A stretch of DNA of 64,000 nt from DASTHG01 sp035491895 (GTDB taxonomy: Bacteria; Gemmatimonadota; Gemmatimonadetes; Gemmatimonadales; GWC2-71-9): assembly GCA_035491895.1 (NCBI GenBank), contig DATJJY010000091.1:1-64000 (forward strand), given 5' to 3'. A model generated the notes under the pieces. That model was given only the letters and a program-made list of their open reading frames with translations. It searched no databases and was not told the origin of the DNA. Numbering within the stretch: position 1 is the stretch's first letter; every line of letters begins with the position of its first letter. Made by a program: the position numbers and the translations under genes. Below, one piece after another: positions 16,993 through 25,899 of this stretch.

Positions 16993-18018
16993 ATGCGGAT
17001 CACCGTGTTGACGGGCGGCGCCACGGTCGAACGCACCGTCGCGTTCGCGGGAGCCGCCCAGGTCGTCGCCGCGCTGCGGGGGCGGGGGCACGTCGTCGCC
17101 GTCGTCGACCTGGCGACCGGCTTTCTCACGGAGGACGTCGAGCGGCGCCTGCTCCGAACCGAAGTCGGTACGGCCCTCCCCGACGTGTCGAACCTGGTCG
17201 CGGGCGAGCGCCGCATGTTGTCGGGCGACCTCGCCCGGCTCGAGGTCGTGCAAACGGCCGACGTACTGTTCCTCGTCGTTCATGGCGGCGCCGGCGAGGG
17301 TGGCCTGCTCCAGGCGGTGCTCGAAGTCATCGGCACGCCCTACACCGGCTCGGGACCCCTGGGCTCCGCGCTCGCCGTGGACAAGGATCTCTCCAAGCGC
17401 CTGTTTCAGGCGGCCGGCGTCCCCGTCGCCGAGTGGTGCATGGCGGCTCCCGATTTCGATCCTGCCGTAGTCGATCGGGTCATCGGCTGGCCGGCAATCG
17501 TCAAGCCGTCGAAACAGGGGTCGACGGTGGGGCTCACGCTGGTGAAGCGAAAAGCGGATCTCAGCCGGGCGATCGCCGAAGCGTCGCGCTGGGACGATGA
17601 GGTCATGCTCGAGCGCTTCATTCCCGGCCGCGAGCTGACGGTAGGCGTACTCGGCACAGAAGCACTTCCGGCAGGAGAAATCATCCCGAAGCACGAGCTG
17701 TTCGATTACGAGTGCAAGTACACGCCGGGGATGTCGGAAGAGATCTTCCCCGCATCGCTCGATGCCGCCCTCACCCGCAACTTGCAGGATCTGGCCGTTA
17801 AAGCCCATCGCGCCCTGAAGTTGTCTGGATACTCGCGTATCGACTTCCGGGTGACGAGCGCGGGGGACATCTTTTGTTTGGAAGCGAACAACTTGCCCGG
17901 GTTGACCCGTACCAGCCTGTTCCCGCAGGCAGCACGGGCGGCGGGGATCGACTATCCTGAGATGTGCGAGCGAATCTGCAGCCTAGCGCGGAACTTTGGC
18001 CATGACCGGCGTGAATAA
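16993..18018 (+). CDS. ddl: D-alanine--D-alanine ligase
   Basis: Joins two D-alanines with ATP for peptidoglycan precursors. The 341-residue ATP-grasp protein has GTPYTGSGPLGSALAVDKDL, the ATP-binding KPSKQGSTVG (Ser of the ligase site), RFIPGRELTVGVLG, FDYECKYTPG (catalytic Tyr) and the C-terminal FCLEANNLPGLT. The N-terminal motif is GGATVERTV where most Ddl have GGxSxEHEVS, and HGGAGEGGL replaces HGPFGEDGT, so it is a divergent member. It starts immediately after the preceding TAG with no gap. Confidence 0.88.
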   Translation: MRITVLTGGATVERTVAFAGAAQVVAALRGRGHVVAVVDLATGFLTEDVERRLLRTEVGTALPDVSNLVAGERRMLSGDLARLEVVQTADVLFLVVHGGAGEGGLLQAVLEVIGTPYTGSGPLGSALAVDKDLSKRLFQAAGVPVAEWCMAAPDFDPAVVDRVIGWPAIVKPSKQGSTVGLTLVKRKADLSRAIAEASRWDDEVMLERFIPGRELTVGVLGTEALPAGEIIPKHELFDYECKYTPGMSEEIFPASLDAALTRNLQDLAVKAHRALKLSGYSRIDFRVTSAGDIFCLEANNLPGLTRTSLFPQAARAAGIDYPEMCERICSLARNFGHDRRE

Positions 18019-18859
18019 CGACACCATGACTCCCGATCGCACCGACGGGGTGACTCCCTGGGTGGGACGGCTGCTGGTCGCTAATCTGATCGTCTTCCTG
18101 CTGCAGCGGACGGTGTTTCCGGCGCACCTGGAGCTGTTTGCCTTCTCACCGGTCGCGGTCTGGTCGCGACCGTGGACACTGATCACCTATCAGTTCGCTC
18201 ACGAAGGGATCCTGCACCTCTTCTTCAATCTTCTCGCGCTGTACTTCTTCGGGCCTCCGGTCGAAGCGCGGCTCGGCGGAAGGCGGTTCGTCGGGTTCTA
18301 CCTGCTGTGTGGCCTGGGCGGCGCGGTCCTCGCCGGGCTCCTGTCGCAGATCATTCCCCTCGGCTACCTGGTGGGAGCGTCGGCCGCCGTGCTCGGTGTC
18401 GCCGCGGCGTTCGCCTGGTACTGGCCGGACGCACCGGTGCAGGTATTCCCCTTCCCCGAGCCGTTCGCGGCGAAATGGCTGGTCGTCTTCGCGATCGGGA
18501 TTTCGCTCGCGCTGGCGTGGCTCAGCTCGGCGACCGGGATTTCCCACCTCGCGCACCTCGGTGGAATCGGGACGGCGCTCCTGATCCTGAAGACTGCCGA
18601 CTGGCGCACGTCGCGCCACGAGAAACACCTGCGCAAGAGCGTGTCGACCGAAGCGGTGGTCTCCTCAGCCGCGCTCGTGGCCCGCTCCAGCGACCCGACG
18701 CGGCGCGCCAGCGCGCCACGGGGACGCTCCCCTGACCGCGCTCAGGCGGAGGTCGACCGTGTCCTTGAAAAGATCTCGGCCAGCGGGATCAACAGCCTGA
18801 CGCCCGCAGAGCGGAAGTTCCTCGCCGAGATGAGCCGGAGGATGCGGGACCGGCACTGA
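18002..18859 (+). CDS. Rhomboid family intramembrane serine protease
   Basis: Cleaves transmembrane helices of substrate proteins within the inner membrane. The 285-residue product has about six helices; the catalytic Ser lies in GASAAVLG (about 125) and the catalytic His in HLAHLGG (about 183). The FAHEGILHLFFNLLALYFFG motif, the extended first loop and ARLGGRRFV are typical. A soluble C-terminal tail (about 200-285) ends with NSLTPAERKFLAEMSRRM, a motif common behind rhomboid domains. ATG 18002 overlaps ddl by 17 nt; ATG 18026, 7 nt after the ddl stop, is an equally possible start. Confidence 0.9.
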   Translation: MTGVNNDTMTPDRTDGVTPWVGRLLVANLIVFLLQRTVFPAHLELFAFSPVAVWSRPWTLITYQFAHEGILHLFFNLLALYFFGPPVEARLGGRRFVGFYLLCGLGGAVLAGLLSQIIPLGYLVGASAAVLGVAAAFAWYWPDAPVQVFPFPEPFAAKWLVVFAIGISLALAWLSSATGISHLAHLGGIGTALLILKTADWRTSRHEKHLRKSVSTEAVVSSAALVARSSDPTRRASAPRGRSPDRAQAEVDRVLEKISASGINSLTPAERKFLAEMSRRMRDRH

Positions 18860-18862
18860 CGT

Positions 18863-20824
18863 ATGCTGCCCTTCCTGTTGCTGCTGTCGTCGCAGGATTC
18901 ACTGTCCGCCCGGGCAGAGTCACTGATCGCCGCACACCAACTCCCTGCCGCCCGAAACATCGCGGAGCAACTCGTCTCCGCGCATCCCCGCGACGCCTCG
19001 GCACATCTGCTCCTCGGTCGCGTGTGGCATCTCTGGCCGGTCGTGGGACGCTACGCGGCGCTCGCTCAGTTCCGCGAAGCCGTGCGGCTCGACCCGCGCA
19101 AACCCGAGGCGTTGTATTGGCAGGTCCGCGTAGGCCAGTTCCTGGGCAGCGACGAGGGCGAGGGGATCATTCGCGACGCGATCCTCAAGATCTTCGAGCT
19201 GGTACCCGATTACGCCGACTGCTGGACGCTGTTCACGCAATTGTATCAGGACGAGGGCAGCAGGCGCCGCGCCGACGCGGCGTTCGCGCGATACCCGAAC
19301 GACATGGTGGCGCTGGAGCGCCGCGCCCGCCTGGCCATTGAGCTGGAGGAACCCGGTCGGGCTGATTCCCTCGCCGCACTCGTCCTGGCGCGACGGGGCC
19401 GATATCTGCCCGGGTTCCTGCTGCGGGCGGAGGCGGCGTTCGACGCGGGTCGGGACGACCGGGGATACGCGTGGTACGACTCCGCGCTGGCCACCGCAGA
19501 CGCTGACTCGACGGGGGCGCTCTGGAGCCAGGTCTGGATGATCGCCTCTCCTCGGGAGACGGCACGCCAGGACTCCCTCATACCGGGAGAGCGCCGCCGC
19601 TTCTTCTTGGACTTCTGGAGCCGGCGTGATCCCAATCTGGTTACGCCGGAGAACGAGCGGATCGCCGAGCATTTCCGGAGGCTCGCACAGGCTCGGCGGA
19701 TGTTTCCGCTGCTGCATCCATACGCTCGGTTCCAACGCTCCGCCGCCGCCCGCGCACTCGAAGCGACCTATCTGAACGACGCGGTGTTGGCGGCCCTGCG
19801 GAGCGGCGTGGAACCGCTCGACACCCTGGCACCGGCGCGGCTGTTGCTACCAGACGTGCGAGAATTCAACGACACCACGGCGCAGCTCACCAGCTACGCG
19901 CGGGCAAACCTCACCGCGCCGGGCCTCATGTGGCTGCGACACGGGCGCCCCGATCACTGGGACCGGCAGCAGGGCTGGCTCACCGCGACGCACGAGTGGG
20001 CCTACGACACTCCCGACGGCCCGTTGACGATCGAGTTCAGTGGTATCCCGGGGCCGTCCGGTGCCCACGGCGACTATATCGTGGCGCCGCCCATGACGCG
20101 ACGCCGGGCCTGGCAGGTTCACAAGCTTCTCACCACCGACGGCTCATCACTGCCCGCCACCCTCTCCGCCCAGGGTTGGAGCGCGTTCTTCGAGAGTCCA
20201 ACGATCGGCTCGACGGACCTGTATGTGCGCACGGCTCCCGAGTCGGCCGCGGTCGTTCTCTGGGATACGGCGGGGACTGAAGTCGTTCGCGCGGCGGGCG
20301 CCGGCATCCTGGTCGTGAGCGCGCCGCCCGGACTCTACGATTTCGGTCTCGATGTGGATTCCGGGGCCCACGTGGGCCGCGTGCGCCGGCGACTTGATCT
20401 TCCCCGCTACGCGTGGGCGGTGCTCTCCCTCTCCAGTCTGGTCCTCGCGGCGAGCGAGAGTCTCGCCGATCGAGAGGCGACGCTCTCCGCCATGCCGGCC
20501 GACCTCGTGTTTCCCGCCGGACGCTCGCTCGCCACGTACGCGGAGGTGTACGGGTTGACGCGCGGAGCGGATGCCCGGGCGCGGTATCACGTGCGCTACA
20601 CCTTCACGCCCGTTCGAAGCGCGTTGGTCCGGCTGCTGGGTGGGAGTGCACCGGTCGTGTTCGAATTCGATCGCGACGTCGAGTGGCGGGGCGTCACGCC
20701 GGAGCGACTCGTCATCGAGCCGGGGCGGCTCGCGCCCGGACGCTATCGCGTGACGCTCTCGGTGACCGATGTTCCGACAAATGTCAAGTCGGAGGCCGTC
20801 GCGTTGGAAATCAGGGTGCGCTGA
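18863..20824 (+). CDS. TPR and GWxTD-like domain protein, exported
   Basis: The 653-residue product has a short hydrophobic start (MLPFLLLLSS), TPR-type repeats (about 15-200: HQLPAARNIAEQLVSAHPRD, AALAQFREAVRLDPRKPEAL), then FFLDFWSRRDPNLVTPENER, which matches the GWxTD-family signature FWxxxDPxxxTPxNE, and GLMWLRHGRPDHWD, corresponding to the family's GxxYIxxGxPD segment in weakened form. The C-terminal half is beta-rich with no known motif. The canonical GWLTDRG is missing here but present in the gene at 45742. Function of the family is unknown. Confidence 0.72.
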   Translation: MLPFLLLLSSQDSLSARAESLIAAHQLPAARNIAEQLVSAHPRDASAHLLLGRVWHLWPVVGRYAALAQFREAVRLDPRKPEALYWQVRVGQFLGSDEGEGIIRDAILKIFELVPDYADCWTLFTQLYQDEGSRRRADAAFARYPNDMVALERRARLAIELEEPGRADSLAALVLARRGRYLPGFLLRAEAAFDAGRDDRGYAWYDSALATADADSTGALWSQVWMIASPRETARQDSLIPGERRRFFLDFWSRRDPNLVTPENERIAEHFRRLAQARRMFPLLHPYARFQRSAAARALEATYLNDAVLAALRSGVEPLDTLAPARLLLPDVREFNDTTAQLTSYARANLTAPGLMWLRHGRPDHWDRQQGWLTATHEWAYDTPDGPLTIEFSGIPGPSGAHGDYIVAPPMTRRRAWQVHKLLTTDGSSLPATLSAQGWSAFFESPTIGSTDLYVRTAPESAAVVLWDTAGTEVVRAAGAGILVVSAPPGLYDFGLDVDSGAHVGRVRRRLDLPRYAWAVLSLSSLVLAASESLADREATLSAMPADLVFPAGRSLATYAEVYGLTRGADARARYHVRYTFTPVRSALVRLLGGSAPVVFEFDRDVEWRGVTPERLVIEPGRLAPGRYRVTLSVTDVPTNVKSEAVALEIRVR

Positions 20825-20876
20825 CCGAGACTTGTCCCGCCGGGTCGGTGGTCACAAATTGTGCCCGACCCGGTCC

Positions 20877-21821
20877 ATGCTCGTCAATCTCGTTCCCGAG
20901 TTCCTCGCCTGTATCGCCGCGCCGGACCCGGTTGCGGCCTACCACGCGTATCTCGAACGACACGCTCCGATTCTCGGCAGCTACTGGCACAATTACGTCA
21001 TCGACCTCGAGTCGCCGCACGCCGAGCGGGTGATCGCGGGGGCGGTGCAGGCCGACCGGTCCGATTTGACCCGGCTGCTGGAGGACGTGGACGTCGCGCG
21101 GATCGCCGAGGACGCGCTCGGCCGGGCCCGCGAGCAGCTGGAAGCCGACTGCCCGATCGACCTGTACCTGATGGTGGGGGTCGGCGCGGCCAACGCAGGC
21201 GAGCTGGTCGTGGACGGTAAGGGAGTCGCCTTCGTCTGCCTGGAGCATTTCACCGGGCGCGCTAACCCGCAAACCAGCGGGCTGGGGCTCGCGCCCCATC
21301 TGCTTTCCCTCTGGATCGCCCACGAGGTCGCGCACGCCGTCCGCTACACCTCTCCCACCAGCCACGCGGAAATGAAGCGCCTCGTGGAGGAGGGTGAGGG
21401 AACGTACGACTACTGGACGACGGGCAGCCGGGCCACGCTGCGGGAGTTGTTGATGAACGAAGGGATCGCCGTCGCCACATCCCAGGCGACGGCGCCAGGA
21501 TTCGAGCCGTGGGAGTACTTCGGCTACACCCGCCGGCAGTATCGCCGCATCCGGGAGCTCGACGCATTCCTGCGTCGCTCGGCGGTGGCGGAGCTGTCGC
21601 GGCGGGGACTGGGACTGCGGCTGCGGTTCCTGTCGGGGGGGATGAGCCCCGCGTCACGCCTGGTGCAGGGGCGAGTTCTCCCCGATCGCTCCGGGTATTA
21701 CCTCGGCCTGCGGCTGATCGAGAGCTACCTGACCGAGCACGGGTTGCCGCGGACGGTGCGCGCGGCGGCGGAGGACATCCAGCGAGCCGACGACGCGGCA
21801 TCCGGGATGCAAACGGCATGA
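20877..21821 (+). CDS. Putative zinc metalloprotease (DUF2268-like)
   Basis: The 314-residue cytosolic-looking product contains WIAHEVAHAVRY (HExxH at about residues 144-148) and, about 40 residues later, LLMNEGIAVA, whose Glu could be the third zinc ligand as in gluzincins and DUF2268 proteins. No signal peptide is present with the ATG at 20877; longer in-frame starts add non-conserved sequence. Its stop overlaps the start of the next small gene by ATGA. Substrate unknown; the family assignment rests on motif spacing. Confidence 0.68.
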   Translation: MLVNLVPEFLACIAAPDPVAAYHAYLERHAPILGSYWHNYVIDLESPHAERVIAGAVQADRSDLTRLLEDVDVARIAEDALGRAREQLEADCPIDLYLMVGVGAANAGELVVDGKGVAFVCLEHFTGRANPQTSGLGLAPHLLSLWIAHEVAHAVRYTSPTSHAEMKRLVEEGEGTYDYWTTGSRATLRELLMNEGIAVATSQATAPGFEPWEYFGYTRRQYRRIRELDAFLRRSAVAELSRRGLGLRLRFLSGGMSPASRLVQGRVLPDRSGYYLGLRLIESYLTEHGLPRTVRAAAEDIQRADDAASGMQTA

Positions 21822-22027
21822 CCCCCAAGGGACCGCCACCGCCGGAACGCAGGCGCAACTATTCGCTGCGGGAGATACTCGAAGAGTTCGTCGGACACGC
21901 CCGGGACGTCGCCGCCCGCGCCGCCACGATGACCCCGGAGGAACGGGAACAGGCCCAGCAGCGGCTGGAGTGGCTGGCGGACGAAATCTGGCGCATCGCC
22001 TCGAGCGGGGAGGCCCCACCCGAGTAG
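21818..22027 (+). CDS. Small conserved-looking helical protein of unknown function
   Basis: The 69-residue product is highly charged and mostly helical (YSLREILEEFVGHARDVAAR, TMTPEEREQAQQRLEWLADE). It is called because it is coupled to the metalloprotease gene by ATGA and fills the space up to the convergent mnmE stop. No motif is recognised; a small partner of the upstream protease is possible. Confidence 0.65.
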   Translation: MTPKGPPPPERRRNYSLREILEEFVGHARDVAARAATMTPEEREQAQQRLEWLADEIWRIASSGEAPPE

Positions 22028-22036
22028 CGCAGCGCG

Positions 22037-23389
22037 TTACTTCCCGACGCAGAAACTCCCGAACACCCGATCCAGCACGTCGTCCGGGGTGACCACCCCA
22101 ATGAGATCGTCCAGCGCGCCGACCGCGGCCACGAGGTGCGTTGCCGCCGCCGCCGCATCCACACCACCCGCTCGCGCCGCATGAAAGCCATCGAGCTCGC
22201 GCAGCGCCTCGGCCAGCGCCAACCGCTGCCGCTCACGCGTCACGATCGGCTCCACATCGCCCAATCGCACGAGACTGCCGAACGCGGCCTCCGCGAGCTT
22301 GTGCTTGACGGTGTCCAACCCAAGACCCGTCACCGTGGAAACAGCGACGGTCAGGCGGTCAGGCGGGCGGTCGGTCGGACCTGCGAGATCTGCTTTGGTG
22401 GTGACGAACAGGATCGGTGAAGCGACTTCCCCCAGGAAGGCTGCGCGCTCGGTAGCGTCAGACGCGTCGCCCGCTTCCTCGCAGAAGAGCACCAGATCGG
22501 CGCCGGCGAGATAGCGCCGGCTCACCTCTATACCGAGCTGCTCCACCCGGTCGGTGCTGTCACGCAATCCCGCGGTGTCGACGAGCCGGAAGGGGAATCC
22601 CTCGAGCACCGCAGGCGCCTCGATCGCGTCGCGCGTGGTGCCGGGAATCTCTGTGACGATGGCACGCTCATGACCGAGCAAGGCGTTGAAGAGCGAGGAC
22701 TTGCCGGCATTCGGCGGCCCCGCAATCACGACGAGGGCCCCGGCGTGGAGCCGCTCGCCCTCGGGCGCGGTTGCGAGCAGGCGGGTGAGACGCTCGCGGA
22801 CGACGTGCCAGGCCCGCTCTACCTGCTCCGGTGCAACCGGGCCTTCGTCTTCTTCCGGAAAGTCGATGTCATAGGCGATGAGGGCTTCGAGCTGCAGGAT
22901 CTCGTCACGCAGCGCCTCGAGGCGGCGCGAGAGGCCTCGCTCGAGCTGTTGCAGCGCGCGGCGGCGCTGCGCCGGCGCTCCGGCGTCGATCAGGTCCGCC
23001 GTCGCCTCGGCCTGGACCAGATCGAGCTTGCCGTTCTGCAGCGCCCGGCGCGTGAATTCTCCGGGCTGGGCCGGCCGCGCCCCGCCGGCCACACACGCCG
23101 CGACGACCTCGCCCGGAACGAGGAGACCGCCGTGCGTGGCGATTTCGATCAGGTCTTCGCCGGTGTAGCTCGCCGGGCTGGGATAGCAGATGGCGATGCC
23201 GAGGTCCAGCTCTTCGCCCGTCGCGGGGTGCCGGATCGCGACGCGTACGGCGGCGCGCGGCCGGTCGGGGTGGAACGGGTGCAGCACTCGAGCGCCGATG
23301 TCGAAGGCACCACGACCCGACAGCCGTATCAGTGCGAGGGCGCTGCGGCCGGGTGGCGTCGCCAGGGCGACGATCGCGTCGGATAACAC
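22037..23389 (-). CDS. mnmE: tRNA modification GTPase MnmE
   Basis: With MnmG it installs the 5-carboxymethylaminomethyl group at wobble U34 of tRNAs. The 450-residue product has the formyl-THF-binding N-terminal domain (TPPGRSALALIRLSG, SYTGEDLIEI, QPGEFTRRALQNGKLDL), a G domain with GPPNAGKSSLFN, EIPGTTRD and DTAGLRD, and the invariant C-terminal Cys motif FGSFCVGK. The GTG start at 23389 lies 17 nt after the yidC stop, with AGGAG upstream; the longer frame overlaps yidC. It is last in the rpmH-rnpA-yidD-yidC-mnmE operon. Confidence 0.96.
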   Translation of the reverse strand: MLSDAIVALATPPGRSALALIRLSGRGAFDIGARVLHPFHPDRPRAAVRVAIRHPATGEELDLGIAICYPSPASYTGEDLIEIATHGGLLVPGEVVAACVAGGARPAQPGEFTRRALQNGKLDLVQAEATADLIDAGAPAQRRRALQQLERGLSRRLEALRDEILQLEALIAYDIDFPEEDEGPVAPEQVERAWHVVRERLTRLLATAPEGERLHAGALVVIAGPPNAGKSSLFNALLGHERAIVTEIPGTTRDAIEAPAVLEGFPFRLVDTAGLRDSTDRVEQLGIEVSRRYLAGADLVLFCEEAGDASDATERAAFLGEVASPILFVTTKADLAGPTDRPPDRLTVAVSTVTGLGLDTVKHKLAEAAFGSLVRLGDVEPIVTRERQRLALAEALRELDGFHAARAGGVDAAAAATHLVAAVGALDDLIGVVTPDDVLDRVFGSFCVGK

Positions 23390-23406
23390 CCGGCCCCGGA
23401 CTCCTG

Positions 23407-25104
23407 CTAGGTGCCGCCCGAGGGACGGTTCTGCGCCGCGAGACGGCGCTTCGAGATCTGCCACTGCTGCGGCAGCGAGATCAGGTTCTGCACGGCGTAG
23501 TACAGGTTCAGTCCCGATGCGAGCCGCAGGAAGATGAACGTCATCATCGCGGGCATCACATAGAGGAACGTCTTGGTCTGCGGATTGGGCGGCATCCCCC
23601 GCTGGCCGATCTTCGAGACCGCGAACATCGACAGTCCCATGATGATGGGAATGATGTAGAGCGGGTCGGCACGCGACAGATCGGGGAGCCAGAGGAACGG
23701 CACACCGCGAAACTCGATCGTGTTAGAAAACACGAAGAACAGCGCGAGTAGCACGGGCATCGGGAGCAGCATCGGCAGGCACCCGCCGAACGGGTTCACC
23801 TTGTGCTCCTTGTACAGCCGCATCATCTCCTGCTGCAAGCGCTGCGGATCGTTCTTGTAGCGGTTCTGAATGTCCTGCATCAGCGGCTGCACGGCCTGCA
23901 TCCGCATCTGCGATTCCATGGCGCGCCGCTGCAACGGCCACAACAGGAGGCGTATCAGCACGCCGAACGCGATGAGCACCCAGCCATACGGCAGCCGCAG
24001 CGCCCCGTGCATCCAGAACAGGATGCGCACGACGACAATCGACACCGGATGGATGATCGGCCGGAAGATCGACCAGCCGTAGGGGTTGGCATCGTCCAGC
24101 CCGTGTCCCAGCTGATCGAGTCGGTGATGCTCGAATGGCCCCAGGTACACGTCGTAGCGGAACGAGCCGGCCGGCGGCAGCGCGACGGTCGTCACGACCG
24201 CGGCCCGCGTGGCGAGCAGCGTCGCGCGGCTGCCGAACAGGGAGCTCGCCGTCACCGGCTCGCGCGCGAGGCCTGTCGCGACGGCGCCGGCGAAGGGCCG
24301 GGCGTTCTGGTCGGGGGCGAGAATCACCGCGAAGAAGTACTTCGATTTCACCGCGACCCACTCGAACGGCCCGTTCAGAACGGCGCTCTTCCCCGGGTCG
24401 AGCGACGCGAAGGTCTCCTTCTGCGTCTTATCGGCCTTCGTGACGACCGCGTACTCGCGGTAGTCGGTGAGCGGTTCCGCTTCCACCGAGCGGAGTCCCT
24501 GCCCCAGGTCGACGATCAGCAGACCCCCGCTGCCCCCCAAGCCAGCCACGCTGCCAGTCACTTTGAAGTGATAGTCGTCCGGGACGAACTGGTAGGCGAG
24601 GGTCACCGTCCCGCCGCCGACCGGTGCCGTCAGGGTGAGCGTCGTATTGGCGCCGCCGACGGTGACGCTCTTCTGGTCGGCGGTGAACGACGCTTCTCCC
24701 AGGGAGACGGTGTCGCTCCCGACCACGATCCGCAGGCCCAGAAGGGGCGCGTCGGCCGGAATGAGCTGCACCCGACGGCCTGAATCGGCAGGGGCGAAAG
24801 ACTTGTACGATTCGAGCTCCGCCGCCACCAGCTTGGCGCCGCGGGTGCTGAACCCGTAGCGGTACAGGGGGCTCGACACCCAGACGGTCTCGGCGGGAAG
24901 TGCCGCGGCAGGGCGAGCGGGCGGTCGGGCGGTCGGTAGGGGGAGCGTTTCGGCCGGCGCGGCGGACGGCGGACGCAGGGCGGCGGCCGACGTGTCTGCC
25001 GGCACTCCGGAACGTGCCCCGGGCTTCGGCTTGAAGAGGAGGGCCGGCACGATCGCCACCACGAACATCAGAAAGACGGCGAGTATGACGCGTCGCTGAT
25101 CCAC
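23407..25104 (-). CDS. yidC: Membrane protein insertase YidC
   Basis: Inserts membrane proteins alone or with Sec. The 565-residue product has an N-terminal anchor helix (VILAVFLMFVVAIVPALLF), a large periplasmic beta-domain (about 70-355) preceded by a Pro/Ala linker, and the conserved C-terminal five-helix insertase domain with the groove-lining stretch GWVLIAFGVLIRLLLWPLQR, then EMMRLYKEHKVNPFGGCLPM and LNLYYAVQNLISLPQQWQI. Domain layout is that of Gram-negative YidC, consistent with an outer membrane. It sits between yidD and mnmE in the standard origin-proximal order. Confidence 0.97.
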   Translation of the reverse strand: MDQRRVILAVFLMFVVAIVPALLFKPKPGARSGVPADTSAAALRPPSAAPAETLPLPTARPPARPAAALPAETVWVSSPLYRYGFSTRGAKLVAAELESYKSFAPADSGRRVQLIPADAPLLGLRIVVGSDTVSLGEASFTADQKSVTVGGANTTLTLTAPVGGGTVTLAYQFVPDDYHFKVTGSVAGLGGSGGLLIVDLGQGLRSVEAEPLTDYREYAVVTKADKTQKETFASLDPGKSAVLNGPFEWVAVKSKYFFAVILAPDQNARPFAGAVATGLAREPVTASSLFGSRATLLATRAAVVTTVALPPAGSFRYDVYLGPFEHHRLDQLGHGLDDANPYGWSIFRPIIHPVSIVVVRILFWMHGALRLPYGWVLIAFGVLIRLLLWPLQRRAMESQMRMQAVQPLMQDIQNRYKNDPQRLQQEMMRLYKEHKVNPFGGCLPMLLPMPVLLALFFVFSNTIEFRGVPFLWLPDLSRADPLYIIPIIMGLSMFAVSKIGQRGMPPNPQTKTFLYVMPAMMTFIFLRLASGLNLYYAVQNLISLPQQWQISKRRLAAQNRPSGGT

Positions 25105-25113
25105 GGCTTCGTC

Positions 25114-25341
25114 CTAAGGGACCGGGTCGTATCCACCCGGATGAAACGGGTGACACCGGAGAATTCGTTTCAACCCCATCCAACTCCCCCGGAGCGCACC
25201 GTAGCGCTCGACCGCTTCGTAGGTGTAGCGGGAGCAAGAGGGGGTGAAGCGACACTGCGTGAACATCAGATGTGACAGCGTCAACTGGTACCCACGTATC
25301 AACCCCAAGGCCACGGCCCGCGGCCACTTCCTCGGGTCCAC
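25114..25341 (-). CDS. yidD: Membrane protein insertion efficiency factor YidD
   Basis: Small membrane-associated protein that assists YidC-dependent insertion. The 75-residue product has the family core GLIRGYQLTLSHLMFTQCRF, TPSCSRYTYEAVERYG and RILRCHPFHPGGYDPVP, with three conserved Cys. The GTG at 25341 is chosen because it lies directly after the rnpA stop and gives the usual length; an ATG at 25392 inside rnpA would add 17 atypical residues. Confidence 0.93.
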   Translation of the reverse strand: MDPRKWPRAVALGLIRGYQLTLSHLMFTQCRFTPSCSRYTYEAVERYGALRGSWMGLKRILRCHPFHPGGYDPVP

Positions 25342-25342
25342 G

Positions 25343-25768
25343 TCAACCGATCCGCGAGGTGCCGTCGGCCAATTCGGCGCGCAGCTCTGCAAAGCGGGCG
25401 GTGTATGCCGCCCGTCGCGCGCGCACCACCAGGTCGACGGCAGGGAGTGATGCGAGCAGCTCGCGCCTCAGGATCTCCCGTACGCGGCGCCGCAAACGAT
25501 TGCGGGCCACCGCGGTTTCTCCGAAGCGGGGAACGACAATCCCCGTCCGCGCGTGGCCCTGCGAGTTTGGACGCCAAGCCATCTCGAGGTGACGCATGCG
25601 CACCCGGCGCCCGGTTTCCCAGCACTGTACGAGATCAGCCCCGCGTGGCAGCCGTGCGCGTGGCGGGTACCGCTCGCTCGTCAGCCACTCCAGTGCTTCG
25701 ACGGCAGCTGCACCGTGAGGCGCTTGCGGCCCTTCTTGCGACGGCGCGACAGTGTCGCGCGACCCCAT
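25343..25768 (-). CDS. rnpA: Ribonuclease P protein component, start nested in rpmH
   Basis: Protein subunit that helps the RNase P RNA (rnpB at 32965) process tRNA 5' ends. The RNR signature is clear: RFGETAVARNRLRRRVREILRRE, preceded by LPRGADLVQCWETGRR, the normal beginning of RnpA. The only ATG/GTG/TTG in frame ahead of that beginning is the ATG at 25768, directly after a TAA and inside rpmH. The two genes therefore overlap by 88 nt and RnpA (141 residues) carries about 35 extra N-terminal residues. A CTG start (residues 26 or 29) is the only alternative. Confidence 0.9.
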   Translation of the reverse strand: MGSRDTVAPSQEGPQAPHGAAAVEALEWLTSERYPPRARLPRGADLVQCWETGRRVRMRHLEMAWRPNSQGHARTGIVVPRFGETAVARNRLRRRVREILRRELLASLPAVDLVVRARRAAYTARFAELRAELADGTSRIG

Positions 25769-25845
25769 TTATCTTTCATGCGCGCGCGAAAACCGTGTTT
25801 GTTGATGCGGCGACGATTGCGCGGGCGATATGTCGGCTTTCCCAT
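25681..25845 (-). CDS. rpmH: 50S ribosomal protein L34
   Basis: The 54-residue basic protein starts MGKPTYRPRNRRRINKHGFR and contains RRRKKGRKRLTV, the L34 hallmark. It is longer than the usual 44 residues by a C-terminal extension (QLPSKHWSG) that lies in the overlap with rnpA. GAGGG stands 5 nt before the ATG. It is first in the leftward origin operon, 129 bp from dnaA. Confidence 0.97.
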   Translation of the reverse strand: MGKPTYRPRNRRRINKHGFRARMKDKWGRATLSRRRKKGRKRLTVQLPSKHWSG

Positions 25846-25870
25846 TTTGCCCTCAAGTAAGGCGGGGAAA

Positions 25871-25897
25871 CCTATATCTGGGGGTGAGGCCGTTCAA
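25871..25897 (-). promoter_or_regulatory. Possible rpmH operon promoter
   Basis: On the minus strand TTGAAC (25897-25892) and TATAGG (25876-25871) are 15 nt apart, 25 nt before the rpmH start. The spacing is slightly short, but this is the only AT-rich element on that side of the gap. Confidence 0.4.
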
Positions 25898-25899
25898 GG

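Noticed and set aside
15301..17808. 835-codon minus-strand frame across the cystathionine beta-synthase and ddl genes
   Set aside because: High-GC shadow frame crossing several real genes; composition is not protein-like.
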